DNA of 64,000 nt from CAVROP01 sp050012175 (GCA_050012175.1 JBEKHR010000028.1:9931-73930); one strand, 5' to 3'; positions 8,384-16,739 are shown, counted from the stretch's first letter. Numbers and translations: made by a program. Notes: generated by a model not told the origin, from the sequence alone.

Positions 8384-8618
8384 TCACTCCTCCCTTTGAC
8401 CACCTCGGCGGTCACGGACGAGAGCCAATAGTGCGTCCCTCCCGAATGCCGCGTCCCTGGCAATCACACCGTCTTCCCCAATCAGAAAAGCTGCCGGCGT
8501 CGCCAGAATCCCGTACTCTTTTGAAACCTTCCACTTCCTATCCTGAAGCAGCACCGGAAACTCAAAACCGTGCTGCTCTGCCTTGCGGTGGTTCTCCTCC
8601 GCATTGCCCCGTCCGACG
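8384..8618 (-). pseudogene. 3' remnant of double-thioredoxin gene (duplicate)
   Basis: Encodes only the last ~77 residues of the second thioredoxin domain (VGRGNAEENHRK...FLIGEDGVIARDA...LVRDRRGGQREE) and is nearly identical at DNA level to 12942-13177. Homology stops abruptly at about 8618, after which unrelated sequence and the right 32-bp direct repeat follow. The catalytic CGPC and membrane anchor are missing, so it cannot act as an oxidoreductase. It shows that the thioredoxin plus Cys-rich pair was duplicated as a block. Confidence 0.85.
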
Positions 8619-8637
8619 GCCCGCGACCACGTCAATT

Positions 8638-8669
8638 GCGTATCGTAACGGGCTCGTGCCGGGCACTCC
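8638..8669 (+). repeat. 32-bp direct repeat, right copy
   Basis: Partner of 7742-7773 in the same orientation. It sits 20 bp beyond the point where homology of the thioredoxin remnant ends. Confidence 0.7.
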
Positions 8670-8770
8670 GGCCCGACCCGGCACCCACAGCGGCAGGACG
8701 AGAACCTCAAGGGAGCCGCTGAGGGCATTTCCCGGCATCCAACAGATGACACGAGTCCGCACGAACACAC

Positions 8771-8786
8771 ATTAGAGCGCTCTAAT
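8771..8786. promoter_or_regulatory. Perfect 16-bp palindrome (ATTAGAGCGCTCTAAT)
   Basis: Self-complementary over all 16 bases. A decayed copy (CAGAGCGTTCTAA) lies near 8975 in the second ~200-bp unit. It looks like a dimeric protein-binding site or the end of a mobile unit; no regulator can be assigned. Confidence 0.4.
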
Positions 8787-8840
8787 CAGAGCCCGTCAAG
8801 TTACGACAGTACGGCCGTCAGCTATTACGAAGGTACTAGT

Positions 8841-8896
8841 ACCAGCCGTCAGCTCTCAGCTATCAGCTCTCGGCTATCAGCCCTCAGCTATCAGTA
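8841..8896. repeat. Heptamer array (CAGCTAT/CAGCTCT type)
   Basis: About eight 7-bp units (CAGCTCT, CAGCTAT, CGGCTAT, CAGCCCT). A second version of the same array is found at 9043-9128 in the diverged repeat unit. Confidence 0.8.
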
Positions 8897-9042
8897 ACAA
8901 CACTGGGGTGTTCTTGCTGATCGCTGGAGGCCGAGCTTTTCACTTCTGACTTCAGACTCCAGACGAAGACACGTCAGAGCGTTCTAATTCTAGCCTGTCA
9001 AGTGGTGACAGCGGCATTAACTAATGAATCAAATTACAAGGC

Positions 9043-9128
9043 TATCAGCCGTCAGGCCTCCCGCCGCGGCGGGGCAGCTCTCAGCTATCAGCCGTCAGTT
9101 ATCAGTCATCAGTTGTCAGTTATCATTT
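9043..9128. repeat. Heptamer array (CAGCTAT/CAGTTAT type)
   Basis: Units CAGCCGT, CAGCTAT, CAGTTAT, CAGTCAT, CAGTTGT with an interruption by a GC-rich CCCGCCGCGGCGGGG patch near 9060-9074. Confidence 0.75.
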
Positions 9129-9186
9129 ACAACACCGGGTTCCCCTTGCTGATCGCTAAAAGCTCAGGGTTTCACTGCTGACTTCG

Positions 9187-9305
9187 GATTGCAGATTTCA
9201 GATTGCAGACTCCAGATTGCAGATTCCAGATTTCACATTGCAGATTTCAGATTGCAGATTCCAGATTTCAGATTGCAGATTTCAGATTGCAGATTTCAGA
9301 CATTC
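9187..9305. repeat. Long heptamer array (CAGATTK type)
   Basis: About sixteen 7-bp units alternating CAGATTT, CAGATTG, CAGATTC and CAGACTC, the longest array in the window. It leads straight into CAATCAC-type heptamers at 9303-9340. Confidence 0.9.
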
Positions 9306-9325
9306 AATCGTCAATCACCAATCAC

Positions 9326-9535
9326 CAATCGACAACCTCCAACGTTGGTCGGCGGAAAAGTCCAGAGCGAGATTCTTCTCCCGCAAGGCGGGATCAGAAT
9401 GACAGCGGGGCGGGATCAATCACCAATCGCCAATCGACAATCTCCAACGTTGGTCGGCGGAAAAGTCCAGAGCGAGATTCTTCTCCCGCAAGGCGGGATC
9501 AGAATGACAGCGGGGCGGGATCAATCACCAATCGC
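9326..9535. repeat. 105-bp sequence duplicated in tandem
   Basis: Two almost identical 105-bp copies (anchor AACGTTGGTC at 9341 and 9446). Each has a CAATCGCC-type heptamer stretch and a segment with CCCGCAAGGCGGG and CAGAATGACA. Further CAATCGC heptamers follow to about 9582. Confidence 0.85.
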
Positions 9536-9587
9536 CAATCGCCAATCGTCGCTCGCCAATCACCGATCTCCAGTCGCCAATGAAAAC

Positions 9588-10955
9588 CTAGTCTTGGGTT
9601 GCCTCTGAAGCCCGCGCTGTCGTCGCTATGCCTGCCAGGACTGCAAACCATGCCGCATTGGCCGGGATGTGCAAGTTGAAATCAAAGAAGCTGTGCACCA
9701 GCAGGCCACAGCATCCAATGGCGGCGCCCAACCGAATCCAGCCAGCTCGAGATCGAAAGGGTTGACCCCAATCTCGAAAGGCCAGACGAAGAAAAAGCGC
9801 CAGAGCGGAGAGAATGAGCAGCGCGCCGACCAGTCCGGTCTCAGCTACAGCCTCCGCATAATCGTTATGCGCGTGATCGATCCACAAGTCGCCGGGAAAA
9901 CTCTGATAGCGGGGGTAAGCGGTCTCAAAATCTCCCAAGCCAACACCCAGGACGGGATGGTCACGCCACATGCGGAGCGAATCGAGCGCCATGCGCTTAC
10001 GCAAACCGGCCCATTCCGCCCGAGCACTGTCGACGTAGGCTACCGACCCCAGCTTTTTCGCGACCCAGCCGGGGTCGACATAGGCAAACAGCATTACGCC
10101 CGCAAAGAGGGTGATGGCGGCGGCCATCACCAAGCGCCGTCGCTCCGTTGTCCGAGCACCCGCCCTGCGCAGGGCACTGGTTGCGATTGCGATCTCCGCT
10201 GACAGTGCCAGCAAGCCGCCTCGCGAACCGGAAAGCAACAGGGAGGCGAGCGCGAGCGCAACCGCGATAACACGCCATGCCGAGGCCTCCAGCGATAACC
10301 TTCCGCGCCGCCCGGCAATGTAGAGGACCGCAACCGGGATGAGCATTTCCATGAGTCCGGCGAAGTGGTCGCGATTGACGTAGGGACCAAAGACGCCACC
10401 TGGGGTATCGACGATGCCATAAATCCGATGCGCCCCCGAAGCAAACTGCACAATGGCAAACAGTCCCATGGAACCGGCAAAAACCAGGACCGCAAGGCCG
10501 AACGCGCGCAAAGTGTTGCTGCCGGCTCCGGCGAAAAGCTGCACGGCGAGGAAAAAAAACGCCAAATCCGTAACCAGCAGGACCAGAGCTTGGCGGGTCT
10601 CCGACCTGTCGAGTGTGAGCCGGGCCGCATACTGAGCCACGCCCAAAAGAAAGAACAGCGCCAGAGGGATGTAGAGCGGCGACCAGATCAATTTCAGCGC
10701 TCCCTGCTGAACGCTTCCCAGGGCCCACAAGAAAAGCGCCAGGGCGGCTACAAGGCCCAGGGCCACCCAGGCCCAGGGAACTACCGCGCCAAAGGCCAAG
10801 GGCGCGCCGAGCAAGGCAGCGACGAGCAGGATGCGAGCGATGTGTAAAGGGTAAGGTGTAAGGTCTAAAGGGTAAAGTGTAAAGGGTGAAGGTTGATCGT
10901 CGCTTCTTGCCTCTTGCTGGGTTTGTGCCTTCATCAATTGGTCTTGTTTCTTCAC
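9588..10955 (-). CDS. O-antigen ligase/polymerase (Wzy_C family) membrane protein
   Basis: Protein of 455 residues with about eleven hydrophobic segments. Signature regions are YVNRDHFAG (about residue 192), LLLSGSRGG (about 243) and the periplasmic loop DHAHNDYAEAVAETGLVG (about 370), typical of O-antigen ligase-type enzymes that transfer or join lipid-linked glycan units at the outer face of the inner membrane. The first ~38 residues (SPFTLYPLDLTPYPL) come from a heptamer array, so the true start could lie further in, though no better ribosome site is visible. It lies downstream of the TPR/CBM-like gene on the same strand (about 68 bp gap). It may ligate the polysaccharide made by the plus-strand locus or glycosylate a protein; which one is not decided by sequence. 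Confidence 0.85.
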   Translation of the reverse strand: MKKQDQLMKAQTQQEARSDDQPSPFTLYPLDLTPYPLHIARILLVAALLGAPLAFGAVVPWAWVALGLVAALALFLWALGSVQQGALKLIWSPLYIPLALFFLLGVAQYAARLTLDRSETRQALVLLVTDLAFFFLAVQLFAGAGSNTLRAFGLAVLVFAGSMGLFAIVQFASGAHRIYGIVDTPGGVFGPYVNRDHFAGLMEMLIPVAVLYIAGRRGRLSLEASAWRVIAVALALASLLLSGSRGGLLALSAEIAIATSALRRAGARTTERRRLVMAAAITLFAGVMLFAYVDPGWVAKKLGSVAYVDSARAEWAGLRKRMALDSLRMWRDHPVLGVGLGDFETAYPRYQSFPGDLWIDHAHNDYAEAVAETGLVGALLILSALALFLRLAFRDWGQPFRSRAGWIRLGAAIGCCGLLVHSFFDFNLHIPANAAWFAVLAGIATTARASEATQD

Positions 10956-11062
10956 CCTTTATCCTTTACCCTTTACAATTTTTGCTTCTGACCTCGTCAT
11001 GCTTGCTCTTCTTCCTTCACCCTTTAGCCTTTTCCCTTACCCTTTACAATTTTCGCTTCTGA
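10840..11062. repeat. Heptamer arrays (GTAAAGG / CCCTTTA type) around the ligase start
   Basis: Two blocks, 10840-10893 (GTAAAGG, GTAAGGT, CTAAAGG) and 10950-11062 (CCTTTAT, CCCTTTA, with CTTCTGAC). They are mutually reverse-complementary in unit sequence. The first encodes the N-terminus of the ligase-like protein, the second the last residues (KIVKGKGKG) of the TPR protein. Confidence 0.8.
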
Positions 11063-12397
11063 CTGCTCGGGGCCCAGACATTCCAGCGAGACCACGTCCA
11101 ACCAGCAAGTCCCGGAGATTTCCGTAGGGAAAACCCGGCTGCGAGGTCGCCAGAATGAAAGCCGCACCGCCTGGGTTTGCGGTCCGGTCGAAAAAGACAG
11201 ACGCAGGGGATGCCAGGGCGTCGTTCCCACCGTGGTGTCGCTGATCGCATCCGGAAAACTCGGTTGTTGGGTATCACTCACGCGCAAGCAGGGGCCGGTG
11301 TCGGAGGTGATGTCTTCCGAGCGGATGTAAGCCTGGAGCGAATACGCATGATGGGGGAGGACCGGCACGATTTGATAGGCGGGCTCATACTCATCGTTGC
11401 GGCTGACCGTAAAGTCTACACGAAGGCAGTGGGCGCCATGGTAAGCTCCAGGAGCGGAAAAATCGACCGCAAGATAAGTTAGGGGGCCGGCCCGCCAGTC
11501 GAACCCCGCGTTCAAAGGCGATTGTTCGAAATCGCCATTGAAAATCAAATTGTCTTTTTCATTCAGCAATGCCTTAGTCTCGGGTGGTGTAGCTACTTCA
11601 TTCGCCTCCGGCCTTTTGACAATTCCCAGGCGCTCAAGATCCTGCCAGACGTTCACAGCCTCTTCGATTCTGCCCAGAGCGATCAGACGCTCGAGGTAAG
11701 GCGCGGCAGAAGTGAAGGGAAACGGACGAGGGTTTGCAACAGCCAGCTTCCAAATTCGATAGGCGGTGTCATTATCCCCTTGGTCGCTCAAGAAATCCAC
11801 GTAGCCAACTTTGAGCTGGGCATCCGCACTGTCAGCCAACACTTTTTGGAAGATAGGGTCGGGCTTCTCCACAGTTTGAAGAGAAGACCAAGTGGCCGCC
11901 GCATACGTGGGGTCAAGTTCCAGCAAGCGGCGAAATTCCGCCAAGGCCCTGTCAAGTTGATTGGTGCGCAGAGAGGATTGGGCAGCAGGCCAATGGTAAG
12001 AAGGCACCATGGGACAGAGCTTCAGCAGGCGCTCCCCAGCGTGATCGATGCACTCCGTATCAGCTATGGATTCACAGGCTGACTCAAGGTCTGACCAGTA
12101 GAGCCGGCTATCGGGGCTTAACTGTGTGGCGCGGCGCAGGTGGCGGAGGCTTTCGGCAGGATCGATGTCTCTGTAGGCTTGCCCGAGCCGGTTCTGAAGC
12201 CGAGGATCGTCCGCGTCCCACGCCAGGAGCCAGCGACCCACCGTAGGCGTCTCGAACGAGAAAGTGATCCCCACCAGCGAAGTCTCGGCTGCCACAAGCA
12301 GGCTTGCGCAGCCGACCGCGAGGAGGAAGAGGAGGGCTCGAGAGCGCGCGCGCAGTGAGATTTCGGTTCGCGCGACCCCCAACTGCGGCCGAATCAT
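11024..12397 (-). CDS. TPR protein with C-terminal carbohydrate-binding-like domain
   Basis: Protein of 457 residues. A single N-terminal membrane segment (ALLFLLAVGCASLLVAAETSL, residues about 23-43) suggests a membrane-anchored or exported protein. Tetratricopeptide-like helices cover about residues 60-260 (RLQNRLGQAYRDIDPAESLRHL, ALAEFRRLLELDPTYAAA). From about residue 275, NLIFNGDFEQSPLNAGFDW starts a jelly-roll-like domain of the CBM4/9 kind that ends with CWLDVVSLE. The gene sits between the second Cys-rich gene and the O-antigen ligase-like gene, all on the minus strand. A TPR protein next to a Wzy_C protein is a common arrangement in exopolysaccharide loci, where it may scaffold polymerisation or secretion (inference). 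The C-terminal KGKGKG is heptamer-array run-on. Confidence 0.75.
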   Translation of the reverse strand: MIRPQLGVARTEISLRARSRALLFLLAVGCASLLVAAETSLVGITFSFETPTVGRWLLAWDADDPRLQNRLGQAYRDIDPAESLRHLRRATQLSPDSRLYWSDLESACESIADTECIDHAGERLLKLCPMVPSYHWPAAQSSLRTNQLDRALAEFRRLLELDPTYAAATWSSLQTVEKPDPIFQKVLADSADAQLKVGYVDFLSDQGDNDTAYRIWKLAVANPRPFPFTSAAPYLERLIALGRIEEAVNVWQDLERLGIVKRPEANEVATPPETKALLNEKDNLIFNGDFEQSPLNAGFDWRAGPLTYLAVDFSAPGAYHGAHCLRVDFTVSRNDEYEPAYQIVPVLPHHAYSLQAYIRSEDITSDTGPCLRVSDTQQPSFPDAISDTTVGTTPWHPLRLSFSTGPQTQAVRLSFWRPRSRVFPTEISGTCWLDVVSLECLGPEQSEAKIVKGKGKG

Positions 12398-12463
12398 GTG
12401 ACCCCGCAGCCTATCCGGGTTCTGCTTTCTGCAACCAGGACAAGCCTCGCCATGCGGCGCGGA

Positions 12464-12940
12464 TTAACCAGAAGCACAAGGACTGGCTCCGGACGGTTTC
12501 GCCTTGACGCATCTGTGATTGCAGCAATAATAGCCCGGCGCGCAGCATTCGGCGGTGCCCTTCGCGGTGCCGCAGCAATAGTTGGCCTGACCACTTGGCC
12601 CATCCGTGCAGCATGCCTGGCCTCCAGCGCAGCATACAGTGCTGCCGCTGCTGCCGCAGCACGTCTGGCCGGCGGGACAGCAGTTCCCATTACAGCACGT
12701 CTGGCCCGTAGTGCAGCATGTCTTGTTGTCGGGGCAGAGGAATTGATTGTGCCCACACTTTTCGGGTTTCTGTGGCCCCCCCTGTTGTGCGCCCCCGGCA
12801 GGCGCCCCCAAGCCACGGGAAGCCCGTCCCAGGTAAGTCAATACGCCGCCACCCACGACTCCGCCGAGCAGCCTCAAAGCTTGGCGACGTGGGATCGGGC
12901 TGGCAATAATCCGTGATATGTCGTCCAAAAGCGCGCTCAT
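12464..12940 (-). CDS. Tat-exported Cys-rich protein, copy 2
   Basis: Protein of 158 residues starting at 12940, with a GGGAGGAG site just upstream that is identical to that of copy 1. A Tat-like signal (PRRQALRLLGGVVGGGVLTYLG) is followed by about 22 cysteines in CC pairs (CCTTGQTCCNGNCCPAGQTCC). The start codon lies 1 bp from the end of the double-thioredoxin gene, so the two are almost surely co-transcribed and translated together. By analogy with MauD and the disulfide-rich MauA of methylamine dehydrogenase, the thioredoxin protein may fold this substrate after export; that is inference from layout. Function of the Cys-rich protein itself is unknown. Confidence 0.8.
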   Translation of the reverse strand: MSALLDDISRIIASPIPRRQALRLLGGVVGGGVLTYLGRASRGLGAPAGGAQQGGPQKPEKCGHNQFLCPDNKTCCTTGQTCCNGNCCPAGQTCCGSSGSTVCCAGGQACCTDGPSGQANYCCGTAKGTAECCAPGYYCCNHRCVKAKPSGASPCASG

Positions 12941-12941
12941 T

Positions 12942-14204
12942 TCACTCCTCCCTTTGACCACCTCGGCGGTCACGGACGAGAGCCAATATAGCGTCTTTCC
13001 CGACTGCCGCGTCCCTGGCAATCACACCGTCTTCCCCAATCAGAAAAGCCACCGGCGTCGCCAGAGTCCCGTACTCTTTTGAAACCTTCCACTTCCTATC
13101 CTGAAGCAGCACCGGAAACTCAAAACCGTGCTGCGCTGCCTTGCGGTGGTTCTCCTCCGCATTGCCCCGTCCGACGAGTATCACGCCCAAGCCGTCATTG
13201 GCGTATTCTCGATGCAGGCGGACCAAATGGGGGGCGAGTTCGTCGCAAGGTCCGCATTGAGGGTCACTGAAGACCAGGAGTACGCTCCGGCCCCGGTACT
13301 CCTCGAGCGAAACCATGCGACCTTGAAGGTCGGGCAGGAGAAAAACAGGCGCGCGCGTGCCGGCTTTGAGTCCACTTCCCCCGGTACTGGAAAAAACCAT
13401 CCAGCGGTTAAGCACGCCAGCCCGCCGCTCGCATCCCACGCAGGGCTTGATTCCCATGGCGGAGGTCACACGCTTGATCACGTCCCCAAGCCCGATCTCT
13501 TGTTTGACAAGAAATCCGGGGAGGTTCACTCGGTGAGGCGCGAGGGTTTCGCTGAGAGGCCCTTCGCTCCCCAGCGCGCTGCCCTGAGGAGTGCTTTTGC
13601 CGGCCCCGGAAGCGCCAGGCTCAAGGCCGGCCACCTCCAGGGCTAGCGCCAGGACCCGATCTGCTCCCCGCGCCAAGGGGGCAGCCACTCGCCCTTCCTC
13701 ATCCAGCAGATAGGCTACCGGTGTGCCCTCGTGCTCGAAAGGCGCTGCTTTCTCTCCATCCTTCATCAGCAGGATGGGGCACTTCAGGCCATGTTCGGCC
13801 GCGTGTTCCTGGTTGGATCGGGCGTCACCGTAAGCCAGGAGCACCAACTGAACGTTTTGCTTTTCGAAATTGGTTTCAAGACGGCCTAACTCTGCTGCGA
13901 TCGAATCGCAAAACCCGCACTCGAAATTCCAATGCACCAGCAAAACGCGCTTGCCGCGAAAAGCCTCAAGTGCGACAGGCCTTCCCGCAAGGTCGGGGAA
14001 TTTAAAGGCGGGGAAATCGCTTTGGAGCGGAAGCCCCGGCGGCTCAGCTTCCTCACCAGGCTTCTCCAGCCCAACTCTCGCGGCTTGCGCATTCTGCTCG
14101 AGCTGGTCCAGACGCAGCAGTATTCGACCTTGCTGCTTGACGATCTGGTAAAAGCCTATCCAAAGGCTGATCAGGATTAACAAGAGGAGCAATATGGTAA
14201 TCAT
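12942..14204 (-). CDS. Membrane-anchored double-thioredoxin (TlpA/MauD-like) protein
   Basis: Protein of 420 residues with an N-terminal transmembrane anchor (TILLLLLILISLWIGFY, residues 3-19) and a short coiled region. There are two TlpA/AhpC-like thioredoxin domains. Domain 1 (about 63-190) has VLLVHWNFECGFC with a CGFC active site at 96-99. Domain 2 (about 283-415) has CGPC at 317-320. Between them a short helical segment carries a third Cys pair, GIKPCVGCERRAGVLNRW (about 250-270). This arrangement suggests an extracytoplasmic thiol-disulfide oxidoreductase or isomerase, possibly passing electrons between domains. It is followed 1 bp later by a Cys-rich exported protein, its likely client. 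A 3' fragment of a duplicate is at 8384-8618. It is the first gene of the minus-strand half and faces the divergent region. Confidence 0.85.
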   Translation of the reverse strand: MITILLLLLILISLWIGFYQIVKQQGRILLRLDQLEQNAQAARVGLEKPGEEAEPPGLPLQSDFPAFKFPDLAGRPVALEAFRGKRVLLVHWNFECGFCDSIAAELGRLETNFEKQNVQLVLLAYGDARSNQEHAAEHGLKCPILLMKDGEKAAPFEHEGTPVAYLLDEEGRVAAPLARGADRVLALALEVAGLEPGASGAGKSTPQGSALGSEGPLSETLAPHRVNLPGFLVKQEIGLGDVIKRVTSAMGIKPCVGCERRAGVLNRWMVFSSTGGSGLKAGTRAPVFLLPDLQGRMVSLEEYRGRSVLLVFSDPQCGPCDELAPHLVRLHREYANDGLGVILVGRGNAEENHRKAAQHGFEFPVLLQDRKWKVSKEYGTLATPVAFLIGEDGVIARDAAVGKDAILALVRDRRGGQREE

Positions 14205-15897
14205 GTGAAGAACGGCCCCTCGCCTTCGATTACACCGTAATAGGTGACAGAACGAAAACTGTCTTTGGTCGTGTTCTCAAGTTCCCTGAAACCTCGGGAT
14301 TCAGGGGATTTCAAGGGCTAAGACCTTGGATTGTCAGCACTGGTTCACCGGCAACAGCATCCCTTCCACCGGCTTCTCCCCTGCGAATCAGCCAGCTCTG
14401 CTCACCTAATTTGGTTACGGCACACTTTGCGAAGTCGGACAAGCTCCTTTGCGCAGTCAAATCAGTTTGGGCCCAGCAGCGCGCGACTGCTGAACACCCG
14501 GGCTCGCATCAGGAGCTAGAACAATCCGCGCATCCATTTCCAAGAATTTAAATAATACCCCTTTGTAAATTCTGTCAAGTACTTTCTCGTAGTTCTACTT
14601 GGCAAATTTGGAATTATCGTTTTGGTACAGATCTTTTTGCTGTGCTAATCAGATTGACCAGACCCCCGTTTCTTGGACCAATGAGAATGCGAGCATTGAG
14701 CTCGCGGCCTAATTCGCCCAAAGCTCTTGTCCGGCAGCAAGCGCCTGCCAAGGGAGCCATGGGCGCTCTTTGGCACGAAGCCAAGCTTGACGGGATCAGG
14801 GCCGCAGCGGACGGCTAGCTGCAGCGACGTAGTCAACGTCGCGCCATAGGATTCCGCGACGATTACGGCACAAGCAAATGCCAGCACGCGGGATTCCACC
14901 GTCCATCATCAGTAATTAGGATCAAGAAAAAACTTAGTGTGGGGTAGAGTTGCAGGAGCATCTGGCTTCGGTTGTTAACTAAGCCCGGTGTCTCCCTTGA
15001 CTGTTTTTGACAAGTAAAGATGTGCGTTAGGACCGATACCCCCTTGGGGCCGGCTCGCCTCGCGACAATCTAACAGCCCATTTTGCCCGTACCCCTCGTA
15101 CTGCTCCCGCCAGCGCCGCATACTCTGATCCGAGATGCCGACGATCTCGGCGGTCCGCCCAGGCGGTTGAAGGTCTGATCCTCTCGCGGCGCATGTGCCT
15201 GCTAATGAAATGATCAAGCCGAGGGCTGCCGAGGTGTTTTGTCGGGGTGCGGTTACGTGATCGGATCGGCCCGGCCAGTAATGGTGATGCCCCCGTAGTA
15301 GCGACCAAGGATTCCTACTATCAGTTTGTTCGACCATAGGATGTACAGGCGGTGTGTCATCTTCAGAGCTCGTCCGGGGGAACAACCACCTGGACTGAGC
15401 AGGCAATCCACCCCGAAGCCCGCAAGGTTGGCAGCGGTCCGCCGTTTAGGCAATGCCTCGTAAAGAAGTCCCGATCCACCGGTACGCTAGAGGTACCGGT
15501 ACCCTCGTACTCTTGGCTAACAGGGGGAAATATAAGTAATCTCTCAGAAATCGTACCTCTCCGGTGGACGAAAGTATCCGGCCTTGACCGACTCGGAGAG
15601 TGTGAAGAACAAGCGGCCTGTGTTCGGTGATAAGGGCGGCGAGCGTTAGCACTTATGGGATTGCAAGGTGTTCTCCTGTAAGTCAGAGAGCGGAGCTGTA
15701 CGCTATCAGTTACAGGTGCCGCGCTTGACATCCCGGCGGTGAGAAATGAGGAGTCAGGAATGAAGCCTCCAGCCGTTACTCTTCACTTATCGGCAAAAAG
15801 GCGCCAATGCTTTGCCTGAAAGTTGATGGCTTCCTCGTCATTCGACAAAATGGAACAACGAGCAGAAAACTTTTGTTTCGGCTAGAATAGGGGGCTA
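14205..15897. other. Gene-poor divergent region of about 1.7 kb
   Basis: It separates the two halves of the locus and must hold promoters for both directions, but no convincing -35/-10 pair was found. Composition is more AT-rich around 14530-14640. A transposase helix-turn-helix remnant lies at about 15000-15175. Other open frames (14645-14899, 15363-15731) lack recognisable motifs and are probably spurious or decayed mobile DNA. Confidence 0.55.
15000..15175 (-). pseudogene. Transposase helix-turn-helix remnant
   Basis: The minus strand encodes AEIVGISDQSMRRWREQYEG followed by YGQNGLLDCREASRPQGG. This matches the N-terminal DNA-binding region of ISNCY/IS630-type transposases (GIS...RRW...YEE.G.DGLLDRR). 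Nothing like a catalytic domain follows, so it is a fragment. Confidence 0.5.
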
Positions 15898-16500
15898 GTG
15901 AATTCAGGAACCGGAGGGAGCGAGTTGGATATCAGCGGGGCGTGGTGCGCAATTTACACACGACATCAGCACGAGAAGGCAATTGCTCAGATTCTCTCCG
16001 CCAAGGGGCTGGAGGTCTTTCTTCCGCTCTACAACGCAACTCGCCGATGGAAGGACCGGACCATGCACCTCTCGCTTCCCTTGTTCCCTTGCTATCTATT
16101 TCTCCGCGGAATGAAGGAGCGGCGGCTCGAGGTGGTGACGACCCCGGGGATAGTTTCTATTCTAAGTATCAATGGTCGAGTGGCGACCATTCCTGAATCC
16201 GAGATCGAGTCTGTGCGCAGGGCGGTCGAGTGGGGAAATCGAGTTGAGCCTTACCCCTTTCTCCGCTGTGGCGACAGGGTGCGCGTCATCTCCGGACCTT
16301 TGCAGGGCCTCGAGGGAATTCTCGTTCGCAAGAAGAACCTGTGCCGGCTGGTGCTTTCGGTAGAAATACTGGAGCGATCGGCCGCCGTGGAAGTCGACGT
16401 ATCTGCGGTGGAGCGAGTGGGGGGCAGCACTCATTCATCGCCCTGGGGGCGGGAAGCTGGAATCAATGGGGGAAGCGCAGCGGGGGCGCGGCGGAAGTGA
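15898..16500 (+). CDS. NusG-like transcription antiterminator (UpxY/RfaH/LoaP type)
   Basis: Protein of about 200 residues. The NusG N-terminal domain spans about residues 14-110 (WCAIYTRHQHEKAIAQILSAKGLEVFLPLY ... LPLFPCYLFLRG ... VVTTPGIVSIL). A KOW motif follows at about 120-150 (FLRCGDRVRVISGPLQGLEGILVRKK). Such specialised NusG paralogues start many capsule and exopolysaccharide operons and help RNA polymerase read through them. Its position as first gene of the long plus-strand locus fits. Start is the GTG at 15898 behind GGGG; a TTG about 27 bp later is possible. The C-terminal ~30 residues are Gly/Ala-rich and lack family similarity. Confidence 0.85.
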   Translation: MNSGTGGSELDISGAWCAIYTRHQHEKAIAQILSAKGLEVFLPLYNATRRWKDRTMHLSLPLFPCYLFLRGMKERRLEVVTTPGIVSILSINGRVATIPESEIESVRRAVEWGNRVEPYPFLRCGDRVRVISGPLQGLEGILVRKKNLCRLVLSVEILERSAAVEVDVSAVERVGGSTHSSPWGREAGINGGSAAGARRK

Positions 16501-16739
16501 GCCGGAAGCGGGAATTAATGCCGCCGCAGCGGCGCGCAGGAAGCACTGAAATGAGGTCGAGGATTGGAGTCCTTATCTGGTACCCGAACTAAAAGGTCCG
16601 CGCCGTGCCGGCTACAGTTGGTCGTGGTGGAAACGACATGGGGGATTCGGAGGGTCAAGTACGCGGTATAAGGATAGTCGTTAGCACAGATACATTGAAG
16701 GCAAACCCGGAGCGTAAGTTGTCTTAAGGAGTGATGAGC

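Larger units (their letters stand above)
8619..9587. other. Repeat-rich non-coding stretch of about 970 bp
   Basis: No gene is supported. It consists of the right 32-bp direct repeat, two diverged copies of a ~200-bp unit (about 8765-8962 and 8966-9195), several heptamer arrays and a 105-bp sequence present twice in tandem. Frames that stay open here only translate repeat text. Confidence 0.7.

Noticed and set aside
785..9582. CRISPR array as an explanation for the short repeats
   Set aside because: Units are 7 bp with no spacers and no cas genes are present.
9189..9608. Open frames translating into DCRLQIADSRF-like repeats
   Set aside because: They read heptamer arrays, where lack of stops follows from the unit sequence; three frames are open at once.
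14406..14420. Possible sigma54 site CGGCACACTTTGCG
   Set aside because: GG-to-GC spacing is 8, not the required 10.
14645..14899. 84-codon minus-strand frame
   Set aside because: No domain, ribosome site or conserved context.
15363..15731. 122-codon minus-strand frame in the divergent region
   Set aside because: No recognisable motif, odd composition and no start signal; perhaps decayed mobile DNA but not supportable as a gene.
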